A program made the translations under genes and the position numbers. From NCBI GenBank assembly GCA_964019425.1, contig OZ025859.1, positions 248,001 through 312,000 on the forward strand: a stretch of DNA of 64,000 bases. Reading direction: 5' to 3'. Positions 1 to 11,062 of this stretch are shown here, one piece after another (within the stretch, counting starts at the first letter, position 1; each line of letters starts with the position of its first letter). The notes below the pieces were generated by a model. The model did not search any database. It was not told the DNA's origin and saw only the letters and a list, made by a program, of their open reading frames with translations. The DNA is from Flectonema sp. DT1601. Its lineage: Eukaryota > Euglenozoa > Diplonemea > Diplonemida > Diplonemidae.

Positions 1-3000
1 CACAGAAATAATCTGTGAAGGGTTGCAGTCTAATGCAATAATACAAAACAGTTGCCCTATTACTAAAATGAGACCCGTGGTGATATGGAGGAAGAGCGTA
101 CATATTTACCTCCTCTTCAACTTCAGTAGTGTCACTCTTTTTTCCCAATCCCCAATTACCCAATCGAAAAGCCGCAGTTGCGATGTTTCCTCTTTTTTTA
201 TTATTCTGAGGAATTTCAGACATTTGCATTTCATGCATTTCGAGGGTCTGTTGGTATTTTTGAGTACATTTTCTTCGTCGTTCTTCCGTTTGACAGCCCA
301 TAGGTCTGGATAGATCTCTGTAAACAGCTGGATTTGATAAGTCGATTGCATCGCTTGTGTAATCAGATAGGATGTGAGGAAAAATTGGATACTGTGTGAG
401 GTCATTAAAAGACCTTCCTGCCATAGTATTAATGTACATCAGGTATTGAAAATTCGATATTCTTCCATTTTGCCATCTGTCTCTCCATCTTTTTAAATTT
501 TCAGCCGTCAGTGACATTTCTTTTGCTCTTGGACACTGAGACAACATTATTTGATAAACATTTTCTCTAACAACTTCCGAATCAAATGAAAACAAGAAAG
601 CGAGTCCTCGTTCTGTAAAAACTTCGATGGAGTTATTTCGCAGAAGATATCGTCGTTTGAACAAACCTGACACTTCTGAATACCATATCGCCACTCGATG
701 TTTTACCGTGTGAAGATGCATTTTATGTACCATATGTTGCTTAACTTGTTTTTTCATCATAGCGTCTTCCTTTGAGAAGGGATATTCAGGAGATTTCGGA
801 GACTGTGTTGGAGAATCACAATCAGTAGCAGTTGCCGTGTCTTCATTAATTCTTTCTAAGTCATCTCTGTATGGAGAATCGTTGGAAATGTAGTAGAGGG
901 TTTTTTGGAATAAGACTAGTTCTCCGTCAAGTTTGACCATCGGAGTCACTTGAGCGCATGGAAAAGTACCAAATCCAGTTCCAGACATGCCTTCTTCATG
1001 ACCATGCATTCCAGGTTCGAAATGATGATCGAGAAGAGCAACTAATTCGTCATCATCGTGAGGATTGGTTTGCGTATTCGAGTTTGTTTCAACATGATGA
1101 GATTCGTGAAATATATTAATTGCACTTTCATTCACAACATCACTTTCAACCAGCTGTAGTTCTTCCACCAGTGGCTGTGCTAGAAATCTCTTTAGTCGAA
1201 TTCTAATTCTATCTGGACCCTCTGCGTCATCAAGCCTCCATTTTAATGACGAATTAATACTTCTCTTCGTATGAATAGCTGATGCACGTCCCCAAAAATC
1301 TTGGAGCATCACCCGGGATCGAACTAAACGACCAACTGTACCTCTAGCATCTTTTTCACGGCTTTTAGATAGTTGAATACCCCTCGCTGATTTGCTAAAT
1401 GCCGTGAATCGTTTACTCAAAAGTAACTCTGCGTGGACAGTAATTCTGTTCTTGGCTGCTGAGTGACTCCGTCCGGTGATTCCAATTTCTTGAAGTCTTG
1501 TTCTTATTAAAGAAAGACGTTCTTGTCGATGTTTTTGGAGTTTATGCTCAGCTTTTTCATTGTACCGTTTAATCTTTCCAACGAACGACGGTTGCAATAA
1601 TCTATCCTCTGACGGGTTCATTGGAACGGTTTTATATTTTGAATCAGCTTGAAGAGTTGAAAGACCTCCTCCACTTTCTGTTGCCAGTAGTAGTGATACA
1701 AGTAGTGACGGAGGTAAGGACCGATCTCTTCCTTTTTTAGTACTTTGAATTGCTTCAACAGTTGGAAGCATGCCGGCGATGACGGCTTTTCGAATCGTTG
1801 ATGATTTAACTTCAATCAAATACTGGACTACTTTAACGAGTTGAGTCCTGTCGATGCTTGAGACCTGTCTAAGTCTTGGAGAGATGTTATACCAAAGCAG
1901 TTGAATGAAGGAAGGATCGTCATCGTTCTTACCAAATAAGACAAGAAGACAAGACTGAGGAAGGGAATGAACAACAGGAATCCACCACTGAGAACACCAA
2001 ATGTCACTCGACGGATCTTTTAGTGTTTCCAATTCAGTAGAATCCATCGCGTTTGAATGAAGTAATGTGGTCAAAGCGAATGACGTGCACACCTCTGGTG
2101 GTGGCATCAGTGGATGACGAACACGTAGTGAGAATGATGCAGACATTTCCAGTAGTAGTTTTCTCATGTGTTTTGTTAAGATCGCTTCTGCTCCACTTGA
2201 TTTTCTTGATAATCTATCCCGCAGAGGAAAGTTTGATCTGTTGTTTCGCATTGCTACAGCACAACCAACACCCATGTGAATTGTTTCAAACAACCAAAAT
2301 ATAAAACTCGAAACATTCTCAGGAGCTCCTTGTAATTCCAATACCAAGTCTTCTCGTTCAGTTGATCCAAACGGTGTCGGGTTTATTGTTTGACTTCGTT
2401 TCCTTGTTGTCGGTGATTGTTCTCCTGAAACTTCAGCTGCAGCATTTTGTTTTTTATCTTCCATGAACCAATCATATGCCATAAGACGTTCACTTGCTCT
2501 ACTTTTTATTATTTCAGGTATAAGCCAGACGATTTCAAGAGCTGATTGATTTGCTGGAGGGTCGCGTATAGCGTTAGAACGGCTTCTTCCGATTGGCCTA
2601 CAACTCAACAAGTTCAAATAAAAATATTTATCAGATTCTTCAGATTCGTATGACATTGATTGTAATAACTTAAGCAATCCGAGATTCTCCTTGAAATCTA
2701 TTTCCTCCTGTAGTAACTCTGATAAAGGTTTAAAGACTTCACTATTTACCTCTGTTGGTGAGTCACTCGATTTCGTTTTCCTTCCTGGACTGTTACGTCC
2801 TCCCTTAGCTACTCTCCATGTGTGGATGGTCTCAATGCATGTTTCTGAAAAGGCTACAAATCGACTTATTAAAGTTGTGTTTCGTTCATTCCACGCTACC
2901 AGTCTGTTTCTAAATTTTAATAAAACAGCGTGAAGTAGATGTTGTTGGAGATGTTGGATCCATCTAACGACAGTGACGGGATCACCAGTAGTTTCAGCAC

Positions 3001-6000
3001 CGAGTAACGCGATCGTATCAAGTGACTGATGAACAAGATCTGGATAAGGAATGGTAGCATCACCCAAACTACTCGAAGTGTCGGGACTTGAAGCAGCACC
3101 CCAGGCAACGATATCAACCATCAATCGAAGTGACAGCCATGCAAATCCAGCATCTCCCTGTGTTATCGGAGGATGTAGAAATGTTGCTGCTAAAAGGTGA
3201 ATGTGTTTCTCGACATATTTAGCCTTCACAGATGATGAGCCATGAAGAAATGCCTGTCTGAGTGCATCCGCTAACAAACTTCGTTTAAATCGCAAATTCG
3301 CACTGACCAATGGAGATGTGCCAGCCCTTGGTGACAAAGCATACGCCGTCATGTGTGCGAGAGTTGATAACAATTCAGGCATTGCTAGTTCTTGTATTTT
3401 AAATCTCTCGGTAGTGTAGCTGAATGAACCTGTTATTGATTTTGGTAAGTCACCAGATGATATCAAGGATTGCATCTTCTCACTAATATCCCTCAAAAGT
3501 TTACTATCAGTCGGTTCGATAACCTGACCTAAACTATCACTTTCTATCTCTCTCATGTGATGCATTTCCGGTTTTGAAAAAGACCTGTAAACTTCTTGTC
3601 CTGGATGAGCATGTAGCTGAGAAGTTGTACTGCAATATCCGTCAATTCCACACATCGCCAAGACTTCACAGGCTGTTCGACATAACACTCTTGCCTCAGT
3701 TGAAGTTAAAGCATTTGAAATGAATCCACCAAAAGACTTCAAGAACAGCATCGTGGCAATTGGTTGTCTTACTGGAGCATCAGAAGAACCTCGACGGGTA
3801 TTAGCCGGACCTCTTATTAGTAATAGTAAGAGCATTTGAATTTCTAAAGTGCTCGGTTCCAATGCGTCCAAATGATGTGGGGGAACACCAGTACGAAGTA
3901 AGTGACAATACTGGTGAAGGACGTCGAATCCGATATTTTGAAATGCCTGTCTCGGTCCGGCGTGTTTCACCAAAACCGATATTATTGTCAAAACGTGAAA
4001 ACGAGATCGAGGACAACACTCTGACAACAATGAGATGAACAATTCTGGTTTGTGATCATTAACTAACCATGTTAATTCTTTATCACCGCATCTTGACAGT
4101 AATACAACCAACAATTGCAACACTGACCTCCTCCATTTATTCTCAACAGTGTTTGTCGATATAACACTCTGACTACTCATCAGCGGTAATGCTGTGGATA
4201 TGATGTATTTGAGAGAACTTTCTATTGAGGGCATGCATGGAATGCTTTTTGGAATCCAACTGATTCCACTTAGAGCAGCTAGTAGATCAGTGACAACTGT
4301 TCTGAGATTCGGTGAGAATGCCTTACCGTAAGGGTATGATGTGTCAGTGTGAATCTGACGTAATATCCAAGGAAATATACCTGCGTGGATCAGAATATGT
4401 CGATGTGCTCTACCCAAAGGATGTGATGTAATTAGAGTCGTAAACCTAGTGAGTAGAGCACTATGAACTGACTCAGACCCTCGAGACCAAATTCCCCAAT
4501 CAAGTAGAACCAATCTCACAGCAGTAATATCATAAAGTAAACATTTGTTTAAACCGTTGGTGTCAATTGAATGATCGATTCCAGTTAACATAAAACAAGT
4601 ATTTAATACTTGGGCATCAATGATGACTCGGTCTTTTTTAAGATACCAAGCCAGGCTTGAGAATCCCTCAGCGATCATTTCTTGTGAATTTTCTGGAGAA
4701 TATCTCATCAAACTTACAATAAGTTCAAGAGCTTTGACGCGAGTTTCGTGATTATGTGATAAAGATACCAGTGAAACAGCATGATTCATACCACCAACAC
4801 TTTTTAGCAATCCTTTATATGTTGTGCAAGACTCGCAGTGAGTAGCTCCGCCAATTGAAAGCTGAATCGCTGTGAAGGTTTGAATTTTGATATCTGCTGA
4901 AGCTAAAATGACTGGAACAGATGCAGGAAGGGTTCGTCTCTTCGTATCTGGTGTCTCACTCACAAGAGTCTGAACGTCTGTCGCGTCATCGTCATCAGCT
5001 CTGGTTGGAAGAGCTATACTCTGATTTCCATGACTGAGACTAGTCGGACTTAACATCGGAGCAGATAACGGAGTCTGAACAGGTGTTGGCGTTGGTGTTG
5101 GTCGTAGTTGTTTTTCTCTTGCTCCAAACACAACTCTGCTGCTTACGAAACTTCTTCCATTCCGTGTATTAATAATCATTAATAATTTATCATGGAGTGA
5201 TGTTAAATCACTTTTAGAAGTCGGTGTTAACCCGTCGGCTTTCTTTATTGTTTGGGATAGCCAATGGCTGGCAGATTCCCTCATCATCCTCGTAGCAGTA
5301 CAAACTTTTGTGTTTAAAATTCCGTGACAAGAATAGTTTACAAGAGGCTCATTAAAATCACCACAATAATCTCTTCCAATGACGAACAAAATGTATGCTT
5401 GCCAAGACGTGATTGAACCCCAAAAAACGAACATTGGTCCGAGTTGAAATGTAGCGAACGACGAAACAAATGTACTCAGTCTGAGGGTTTCCATAATCTC
5501 CTCACTCTCTAGTAGAGCTGAAATCCTTTGAGCGCTTCCCATTTGTTTTGTTTCTTCTCTGTCAGTACCAAGGTAGTCGATCAACGAAGCTCCTAATATT
5601 ACACATGATAACCTGCCACCTTTTTTAGCAAATTTCTTAAAACGATCTCTCTTGTCATACGGGACTGCTACGATTGCCTTTGATTCAGTTCCTTCTGTGA
5701 GTCCTCCGTTAATCTTAACTTCAAGAACGTGTTGACTATTCTTCGAATGAGTAGTAACGTCAATGTGATGAGTCACTACAATGTGATACCATCTCTGAGG
5801 TTTTAAATGTTGAAGATGAGTTGGAGAAGCTGTATAGTATGGACTGCCATCAACATCACTGTCGTCTGACATACTTATTCGAAATGAGAGAGATGCGAGT
5901 CCAGGATCGGATGTGCTGTTTAAACAAATATCGGTTACAAGACTGATGGATTCTTCATGTGCGAATGATGAGCAGAGAACAGCGCAGGAAACAGGCGCGT

Positions 6001-9000
6001 TATCCAGAACTTCATAACGTACCCATAAAGACATTGCATATCCTCGTTGAGGTTGTGGCCATGGAGAACACGCCAGTCGAGGTAGCATCGCGAATGATGA
6101 TTGGATCTCACGTTTACTTCCTCCAGGCTGTTCGTCATCCCAATTACTTAAGAAACTCATAAAGTGATGAGGACCACCATCATACGGACTATCAGTCTTT
6201 GCCCATTCCAACAACGTATCCAAACACTCTTCCCATATCACTGGATCACCTGTTTGTTGTAATAGCTTTCTTACATCAGATGGACAGCATTGTTTTCTAC
6301 CGAGTTTTTTAACGACTGTGAATGTAGCTGTTGACAATTCTGGATCTTTTCTAGCTTTCAGCAATGGTAGCAGAGACTCAAACAGGGATTCAAGGAACCC
6401 GCTTCGATGAAGTTCGAAGACGTTGTGAATAGTCGATCCAATAATCTTAGATACAATTCCTAAAGTATGAATATGCAGCATACTCGATGATGTCCACCAA
6501 TCATGAGAATATCCAATCTCTGGAAGTGAAAGAGCTAACGCAGCTGAGATAGCACTCGGGTGATGAACCAACCAAAGATGGTGTTGGTCAACAGGAAGTT
6601 GTGGAACAACAATTGACGGAGGAACGTCATGATGTTTAAGTATAACAACGCTGTACTGACTTCCTATTTCAGGTGTTGGTAGAGTCGTTGAGTGGATCGC
6701 TAGTCTTAATAATGATAGCGATAATAACATTCTCGATCCTGGTAGTTCTGGTTTGCAAAATAGTTTACAACAATCACCTAATCTACTACAAAGCCCTGAA
6801 TCCTCTACTCCTTGAGTTCCTGCGGAGTTAGTAGCAGCGGCAGTTGCTAATGTTATATATGTTAAAAGATTTCCGTGTAGAACCCAAAATAGATCCCTAC
6901 CATCAGCTTTGTCAGATAAACCGCTTTCAGACATCTCAAACGATCTCGCTTGTTGATCCATCGCTTCCATTGGTGTTGTGTCTTCTGATACTCCTCTAAA
7001 CCTACTTGTTGAATTCTCATCTATTAAAATTGATTGAATGAGTGTTGAATCACGTTCACACGAATCAGCAATTCGATTAAAACCCCTGTTCGCAATGAAA
7101 TCATCAGCCGCATTCGGTGTTTTGTGAATAAGTTTTATAATTGTAAGAGCGATCCTCCTTCTTAGCATCGCTTTTTTTAATTGAGTTGGAGGAACTGTTT
7201 GTGCCTCCTCAACTTCAACATTATCAATATGAGAGTGCTGGCGATGCATGCAACGATCTACACTCGGTGATGGTACTGCGCAGTCGGGTGCCGAGGAACC
7301 TGACAGTGATTCAGTTTCCAACATTGAAAACACCCTCTCTCCTAAATCCCTTGATTGCATTCCACCTCTTTCACTCTTAGCTGAAGGCGAAGCCACCTGA
7401 CAATGTTTGCATTGGATGTCTTCAAGCCTCTTGATTGCTGTTTTTATCGATAAACCAATAGGTGCTACCTCACAAACAATTAATAAATCAGATACCACGT
7501 CATATTCTGAACACAGTAACTGAATCACCTGACACACAGCTCTGTAATGAGAGAATGTTCCTGGTGTTGACGGTATCAAATAAGACATTAGAGTGTAGAG
7601 GTAGGGCATTATATTGCAACAATTATCGAGGATCTGCCGCACACTCAACGAATCCCTCTTACACTGTCGATATAATACATTTAAAACGTTTGCTATGAAA
7701 GGAGGATTTCCCCAAGCAAATCCAGACATTAACAATTTAGCAATTGCTTCACAGAGACCAGCTCTTCGCAGGGCTGGGTAGATACCAGGAACGTTGTCTA
7801 GTTTGTTTATAATTGCGATTACCCTTTCGATTCCTTCTAAGAACCATTTTCCACAACCATCACTTGCAAGGGTTAATGGAGTGTCAGTTATTGGAGGGTG
7901 AAGTAGTTGTGCTATACATCTCAAGTCAAATATCAAAGCGTCATCTAAAACAGAATGATTCCAACCCGTCATCCGTTGAGTGTCATTTATCTGTCGCATT
8001 GCATGAGAGCAAAGACCAGCAATACAAGATAAGAATGAATTTTGCATCTGTGTGTCCATATCAATGTGATAAAAAGAAGAAATTACTAAAACAGGATGGT
8101 AGTACCAGAGGGCATCACTGTCGCTTTGTCTGAGATATTGTCGTGGGAACCTAACGAGAGCGAACAAGAGACAGTGGAGAAGTAATTTTCTTAATCGATG
8201 ATCAACTTGACATCCTGCAAAAGCGTGTATCAGTAAACCAAAAGCCTGACCATTACACCAAGGTAGGGTAGCCGTGTCTAAACTAACATAAGAAGCAGGG
8301 ATTGTAAAGCTAAACGCAGTCGGAGAGTCAGGTTCAGGTTCTGAAGAACTAAATGATACACTAAGTTGACATTCTTCAAGACTAAGAGGTGAAGCAGATC
8401 GATAAGCATCACTATCCTCTCTGTCTTCATCACTGAAATAACTTTGAGTAATTGGATCAGTTTCACTTGCTTGTTGACCATGAGAGACTCCCCAAATCTT
8501 TTTCCACGGATCTTGAACTTGCATATCAATATTCTTTAAAACCATACCCCCCAAGATTACAAACTCCTCCACAGCTGTTGCAGTCAACATCGGTGCTCCG
8601 CTAATCGCTAATAATATTAAAGGGATGTGAACCAATTGCAGGAGGTGATGTTCTCTTATGCAGTCGAATGGCTTATTCTCAAAACCATCACCGAACCTTC
8701 TCAGTAAGTTTGATAACACCGTGTATCCCATTCTCTTTTCAAAAGACGTTACTAGTATCTTGCTGTAAGGAAGAGATGCAACGATGCAGTTGAGAGTTGC
8801 TTCCAGAAAAGACATCGCTGATAGGATGTTGCTGCCGGCTATGTCAGCTGTTGGTGGTTTTTGTTCAATCAAAAATCCAGCAATTTCCAACGAAACATCT
8901 ACAAGGCCGATATTAGTTCCAGTTGATGGTAACAGTAAAGCACCACCACAACTAATAGTCGTCAGTCTTACTAATGATGTGATCGTCGCAACCCATTCAT

Positions 9001-9835
9001 CTCTGATTGCTGATGCTAATGTTTGTCCTCTTCCTATCAAACACGCGATTACTGTCGTTGGAAGTATTTCTATCAAAGGCAACCAATTCGACGGATTATT
9101 TAAACAAAACTCAGCACACATTCCTGAGTCCCATCCTGATGCCCATGGAATGTCTAAAACCGCTCTCAGCGTTCTAAAGATTAAATGTGTGAATGGTTGA
9201 TTAGCATAGTTAGGTGCTGGATCGCTAGCAGCACTTCTCGCATCGGGTCTCAATGAGAGACCAGATACAGGAACTGGTGTATATAATATACTCGTATCGA
9301 TATTGTCACTCGTCGCATGAGTACTTCCACTGTCTTCACTTTCGGAAGAACAGAAGTTTTCGTGAGACACTGAAGTGACAAGAGGAGGGATGGAAACCCA
9401 TGCTGCTGGATATTTCGCAACACCTCTCAAAATAGTTAATAAGGAGGCCAGTATTAATTTTATAGCTGAGACGTTCTGTTGTCCATGTGAGTGCAACAAA
9501 ACAGCTAATCGATATGTACAAAGTGTTATTTCTCTAACAGATAATTCTTTTGAATCAAGCCATGTTGACACCTTTCGTTGTTTTGATTTAGGCATTGCAA
9601 GCACTTTATTTGCTAACAGTTTTGCAAGCATCTCAGAAAGTTGATCAAACCCGCCTATGGCATTGCCGACCACTTCACAGGAGAGTCTGTCGCTTGCTAT
9701 TATTTTAACGATAGTGTTCGCCGATTTTATACTTTCGTTTTTAGGAATTTTTGGGTCTTGATAAGTTCTCCATGACGATATGACTTCATTTTTTATAATT
9801 TCCAACGGATGTGAAGCGTCCCCCATTTCCTTCAT
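1..9835 (-). CDS. Giant BEACH-domain protein, LYST-like (C-terminus off the left edge)
   Basis: One open frame of 3278 codons runs on the minus strand from the ATG at 9835 (MKEMGDASHPLEI) through base 1 with no stop and no need for an intron. A concanavalin/LamG-like segment lies near residues 1240-1400 (AMSLWVRYE, QRWYHIVV). A PH-BEACH module lies near 2950-3090 (KLDGELVLFQKTLYYISND, FKRRYLLRNNSIEVF). The BEACH domain begins near 3110 (WRDGKMENFQYL, AGRSFNDLTQYPIFP, YHHGSHFSNRATVL). The rest looks like helical armadillo-type repeats. BEACH starts at almost the same residue as in human LYST, and SNRATVLYY plus VYRDLSRP fit LYST better than WDFY3 or neurobeachin. Such proteins are large scaffolds for lysosome-related organelles and membrane traffic. 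WD40 repeats would be expected past the edge. BEACH membership is near certain; the LYST subfamily is likely. Confidence 0.93.
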   Translation of the reverse strand, partial: MKEMGDASHPLEIIKNEVISSWRTYQDPKIPKNESIKSANTIVKIIASDRLSCEVVGNAIGGFDQLSEMLAKLLANKVLAMPKSKQRKVSTWLDSKELSVREITLCTYRLAVLLHSHGQQNVSAIKLILASLLTILRGVAKYPAAWVSIPPLVTSVSHENFCSSESEDSGSTHATSDNIDTSILYTPVPVSGLSLRPDARSAASDPAPNYANQPFTHLIFRTLRAVLDIPWASGWDSGMCAEFCLNNPSNWLPLIEILPTTVIACLIGRGQTLASAIRDEWVATITSLVRLTTISCGGALLLPSTGTNIGLVDVSLEIAGFLIEQKPPTADIAGSNILSAMSFLEATLNCIVASLPYSKILVTSFEKRMGYTVLSNLLRRFGDGFENKPFDCIREHHLLQLVHIPLILLAISGAPMLTATAVEEFVILGGMVLKNIDMQVQDPWKKIWGVSHGQQASETDPITQSYFSDEDREDSDAYRSASPLSLEECQLSVSFSSSEPEPDSPTAFSFTIPASYVSLDTATLPWCNGQAFGLLIHAFAGCQVDHRLRKLLLHCLLFALVRFPRQYLRQSDSDALWYYHPVLVISSFYHIDMDTQMQNSFLSCIAGLCSHAMRQINDTQRMTGWNHSVLDDALIFDLRCIAQLLHPPITDTPLTLASDGCGKWFLEGIERVIAIINKLDNVPGIYPALRRAGLCEAIAKLLMSGFAWGNPPFIANVLNVLYRQCKRDSLSVRQILDNCCNIMPYLYTLMSYLIPSTPGTFSHYRAVCQVIQLLCSEYDVVSDLLIVCEVAPIGLSIKTAIKRLEDIQCKHCQVASPSAKSERGGMQSRDLGERVFSMLETESLSGSSAPDCAVPSPSVDRCMHRQHSHIDNVEVEEAQTVPPTQLKKAMLRRRIALTIIKLIHKTPNAADDFIANRGFNRIADSCERDSTLIQSILIDENSTSRFRGVSEDTTPMEAMDQQARSFEMSESGLSDKADGRDLFWVLHGNLLTYITLATAAATNSAGTQGVEDSGLCSRLGDCCKLFCKPELPGSRMLLSLSLLRLAIHSTTLPTPEIGSQYSVVILKHHDVPPSIVVPQLPVDQHHLWLVHHPSAISAALALSLPEIGYSHDWWTSSSMLHIHTLGIVSKIIGSTIHNVFELHRSGFLESLFESLLPLLKARKDPELSTATFTVVKKLGRKQCCPSDVRKLLQQTGDPVIWEECLDTLLEWAKTDSPYDGGPHHFMSFLSNWDDEQPGGSKREIQSSFAMLPRLACSPWPQPQRGYAMSLWVRYEVLDNAPVSCAVLCSSFAHEESISLVTDICLNSTSDPGLASLSFRISMSDDSDVDGSPYYTASPTHLQHLKPQRWYHIVVTHHIDVTTHSKNSQHVLEVKINGGLTEGTESKAIVAVPYDKRDRFKKFAKKGGRLSCVILGASLIDYLGTDREETKQMGSAQRISALLESEEIMETLRLSTFVSSFATFQLGPMFVFWGSITSWQAYILFVIGRDYCGDFNEPLVNYSCHGILNTKVCTATRMMRESASHWLSQTIKKADGLTPTSKSDLTSLHDKLLMIINTRNGRSFVSSRVVFGAREKQLRPTPTPTPVQTPLSAPMLSPTSLSHGNQSIALPTRADDDDATDVQTLVSETPDTKRRTLPASVPVILASADIKIQTFTAIQLSIGGATHCESCTTYKGLLKSVGGMNHAVSLVSLSHNHETRVKALELIVSLMRYSPENSQEMIAEGFSSLAWYLKKDRVIIDAQVLNTCFMLTGIDHSIDTNGLNKCLLYDITAVRLVLLDWGIWSRGSESVHSALLTRFTTLITSHPLGRAHRHILIHAGIFPWILRQIHTDTSYPYGKAFSPNLRTVVTDLLAALSGISWIPKSIPCMPSIESSLKYIISTALPLMSSQSVISTNTVENKWRRSVLQLLVVLLSRCGDKELTWLVNDHKPELFISLLSECCPRSRFHVLTIISVLVKHAGPRQAFQNIGFDVLHQYCHLLRTGVPPHHLDALEPSTLEIQMLLLLLIRGPANTRRGSSDAPVRQPIATMLFLKSFGGFISNALTSTEARVLCRTACEVLAMCGIDGYCSTTSQLHAHPGQEVYRSFSKPEMHHMREIESDSLGQVIEPTDSKLLRDISEKMQSLISSGDLPKSITGSFSYTTERFKIQELAMPELLSTLAHMTAYALSPRAGTSPLVSANLRFKRSLLADALRQAFLHGSSSVKAKYVEKHIHLLAATFLHPPITQGDAGFAWLSLRLMVDIVAWGAASSPDTSSSLGDATIPYPDLVHQSLDTIALLGAETTGDPVTVVRWIQHLQQHLLHAVLLKFRNRLVAWNERNTTLISRFVAFSETCIETIHTWRVAKGGRNSPGRKTKSSDSPTEVNSEVFKPLSELLQEEIDFKENLGLLKLLQSMSYESEESDKYFYLNLLSCRPIGRSRSNAIRDPPANQSALEIVWLIPEIIKSRASERLMAYDWFMEDKKQNAAAEVSGEQSPTTRKRSQTINPTPFGSTEREDLVLELQGAPENVSSFIFWLFETIHMGVGCAVAMRNNRSNFPLRDRLSRKSSGAEAILTKHMRKLLLEMSASFSLRVRHPLMPPPEVCTSFALTTLLHSNAMDSTELETLKDPSSDIWCSQWWIPVVHSLPQSCLLVLFGKNDDDPSFIQLLWYNISPRLRQVSSIDRTQLVKVVQYLIEVKSSTIRKAVIAGMLPTVEAIQSTKKGRDRSLPPSLLVSLLLATESGGGLSTLQADSKYKTVPMNPSEDRLLQPSFVGKIKRYNEKAEHKLQKHRQERLSLIRTRLQEIGITGRSHSAAKNRITVHAELLLSKRFTAFSKSARGIQLSKSREKDARGTVGRLVRSRVMLQDFWGRASAIHTKRSINSSLKWRLDDAEGPDRIRIRLKRFLAQPLVEELQLVESDVVNESAINIFHESHHVETNSNTQTNPHDDDELVALLDHHFEPGMHGHEEGMSGTGFGTFPCAQVTPMVKLDGELVLFQKTLYYISNDSPYRDDLERINEDTATATDCDSPTQSPKSPEYPFSKEDAMMKKQVKQHMVHKMHLHTVKHRVAIWYSEVSGLFKRRYLLRNNSIEVFTERGLAFLFSFDSEVVRENVYQIMLSQCPRAKEMSLTAENLKRWRDRWQNGRISNFQYLMYINTMAGRSFNDLTQYPIFPHILSDYTSDAIDLSNPAVYRDLSRPMGCQTEERRRKCTQKYQQTLEMHEMQMSEIPQNNKKRGNIATAAFRLGNWGLGKKSDTTEVEEEVNMYALPPYHHGSHFSNRATVLYYCIRLQPFTDYFC

Positions 9836-10387
9836 TTTTTTGAGTTGATTTTTTTAGATATCAATTTTTAATTTTTTTTTTTTTTTTTAAATTCTGAAAA
9901 GAAAAAAAAAAATACAAATAAAGATAATTAACTACTGCGTTGATTTTTTTTATTTTTTTTTCCAGCAGAACCAAGTCACCTTCACAGTAAAAACACTTCT
10001 TTTTTTTTTTTTTTTTTTTCTTAATTTTTTTTTTTTTTTTTTAATTTAATTTAATTTTGTTGTTTATGAGTAATCGTAATATGCAAAAAACCAATTCTCC
10101 CCGAAAAACAAGAAAACAATCTGTTTTCAATAAATTAGTTGGGTGTGTTACGCATAGTTGACGTGTCTCTACATATCGTTCATAAGGTAAGAAATAACTG
10201 ACAGGCATCATATGTGTTTGGTAATTCACAGAACCTATCTCCGTGGTTGCTTGTCGTAGTAGTCCTCTTTCACTTTTTTCAGGTCAGAGCAATCTGGTTC
10301 TAATAATAGCTTAGTGCTACGTACAGAGCCTGTCTCAGCCTTCTTCTAATTTAAGAACATCCATAAACATTTAAAGGCTAACGTGTG
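9836..10387. other. Intergenic A/T homopolymer DNA with a decayed gene-end duplicate
   Basis: This gap is mostly runs of T and A. The one structured part, about 10210-10273, is a diverged copy (roughly 80% by eye) of the 3' end of the neighbouring gene at 10404-10466, sharing TATGTGTTTGGTAA and TTGCTTGTCGTAG. I see no other gene. Confidence 0.6.
9894..9913 (-). promoter_or_regulatory. 3' splice-acceptor-like site upstream of the BEACH gene
   Basis: On the coding strand a run of T and C ends in TTTTCAG, 58 nt before the ATG. It is followed by an A-rich leader. In a euglenozoan this is what a spliced-leader addition site looks like; a 5' UTR intron is the alternative. Confidence 0.45.
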
Positions 10388-11062
10388 TTAGATATATTCA
10401 TTATATGTGTTTGGTAAGGCGTAGAACCTATCACCGTTTGCTTGTCGTAGCAGTCCTCTTTCAACTGTTAGTCTTCTTCTTATGTCTCGAGCCTGTTCTT
10501 GACTTTGGATAACTGTACATAATTGTCTCAGATGCTGAACGACAACACGAGAACCGATTGCTTCCATTCTTTCCATCCAGCACCATTCTCTGAGGTTGGC
10601 TATGAAATCGTCAACTGTGCGAGCGTTCTTCGAAACTGAAACAACACCCGAAACAATCGCCTCAGTTGATATTCTCGTGTCGACGGTGTGCAATAGAAAT
10701 GGTATTAAATCAACAACCAGCGTCTGGGAACTACAAAAATAATTTCTTCCATCATCATAAATGTTTTCAGTCATAGGCATGTAGTCGTCAGGTTCTTTGG
10801 ATAATAAAGAAAAGAATTTGTCTCCGTGCGGAATATCTTTTTCAGGTCTCATGTGCTGAGTGAAATTTTCATAATTCGATTTAAGATTTCTCATGTACGA
10901 AAGTTTGTTGAACTTTGCCCAATTATGATAATTTTCAGTCTTGTCTCTCAACCATCTCGGACCTTTAAAAAGTTGACCAATAGCAAGTTGAAGCGTGTTT
11001 ATCTTTGTCCTCTGACCGAAGAACTTAGAAGGGTTTCGAGTATGTGAAGGTGCTCTCGGCAT
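10388..11062 (-). CDS. Hypothetical protein, 224 aa, basic N-terminus
   Basis: I do not recognise this protein. It starts with MPRAPSHTRNPSKFFGQRTK, a basic, acid-free stretch that could be a mitochondrial presequence or an RNA-binding tail. The rest is mixed helical and soluble, with a compact C-terminal half (REWCWMERMEAIG, DIRRRLTVERGLLRQ). There is no membrane segment. The ATG at 11062 is the first in frame and lies 22 nt after a polypyrimidine-CAG site. The size and basic start would suit a mitochondrial ribosome or respiratory-complex accessory protein, but that is only a guess. A decayed copy of its last codons lies just downstream. Confidence 0.8.
   Translation of the reverse strand: MPRAPSHTRNPSKFFGQRTKINTLQLAIGQLFKGPRWLRDKTENYHNWAKFNKLSYMRNLKSNYENFTQHMRPEKDIPHGDKFFSLLSKEPDDYMPMTENIYDDGRNYFCSSQTLVVDLIPFLLHTVDTRISTEAIVSGVVSVSKNARTVDDFIANLREWCWMERMEAIGSRVVVQHLRQLCTVIQSQEQARDIRRRLTVERGLLRQANGDRFYALPNTYNEYI

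Noticed and set aside
1-9835. Possible short introns in the BEACH gene near base 100-170
   Set aside because: GT and AG pairs exist in the insert between two BEACH blocks, but the frame stays open throughout, so no intron is needed.
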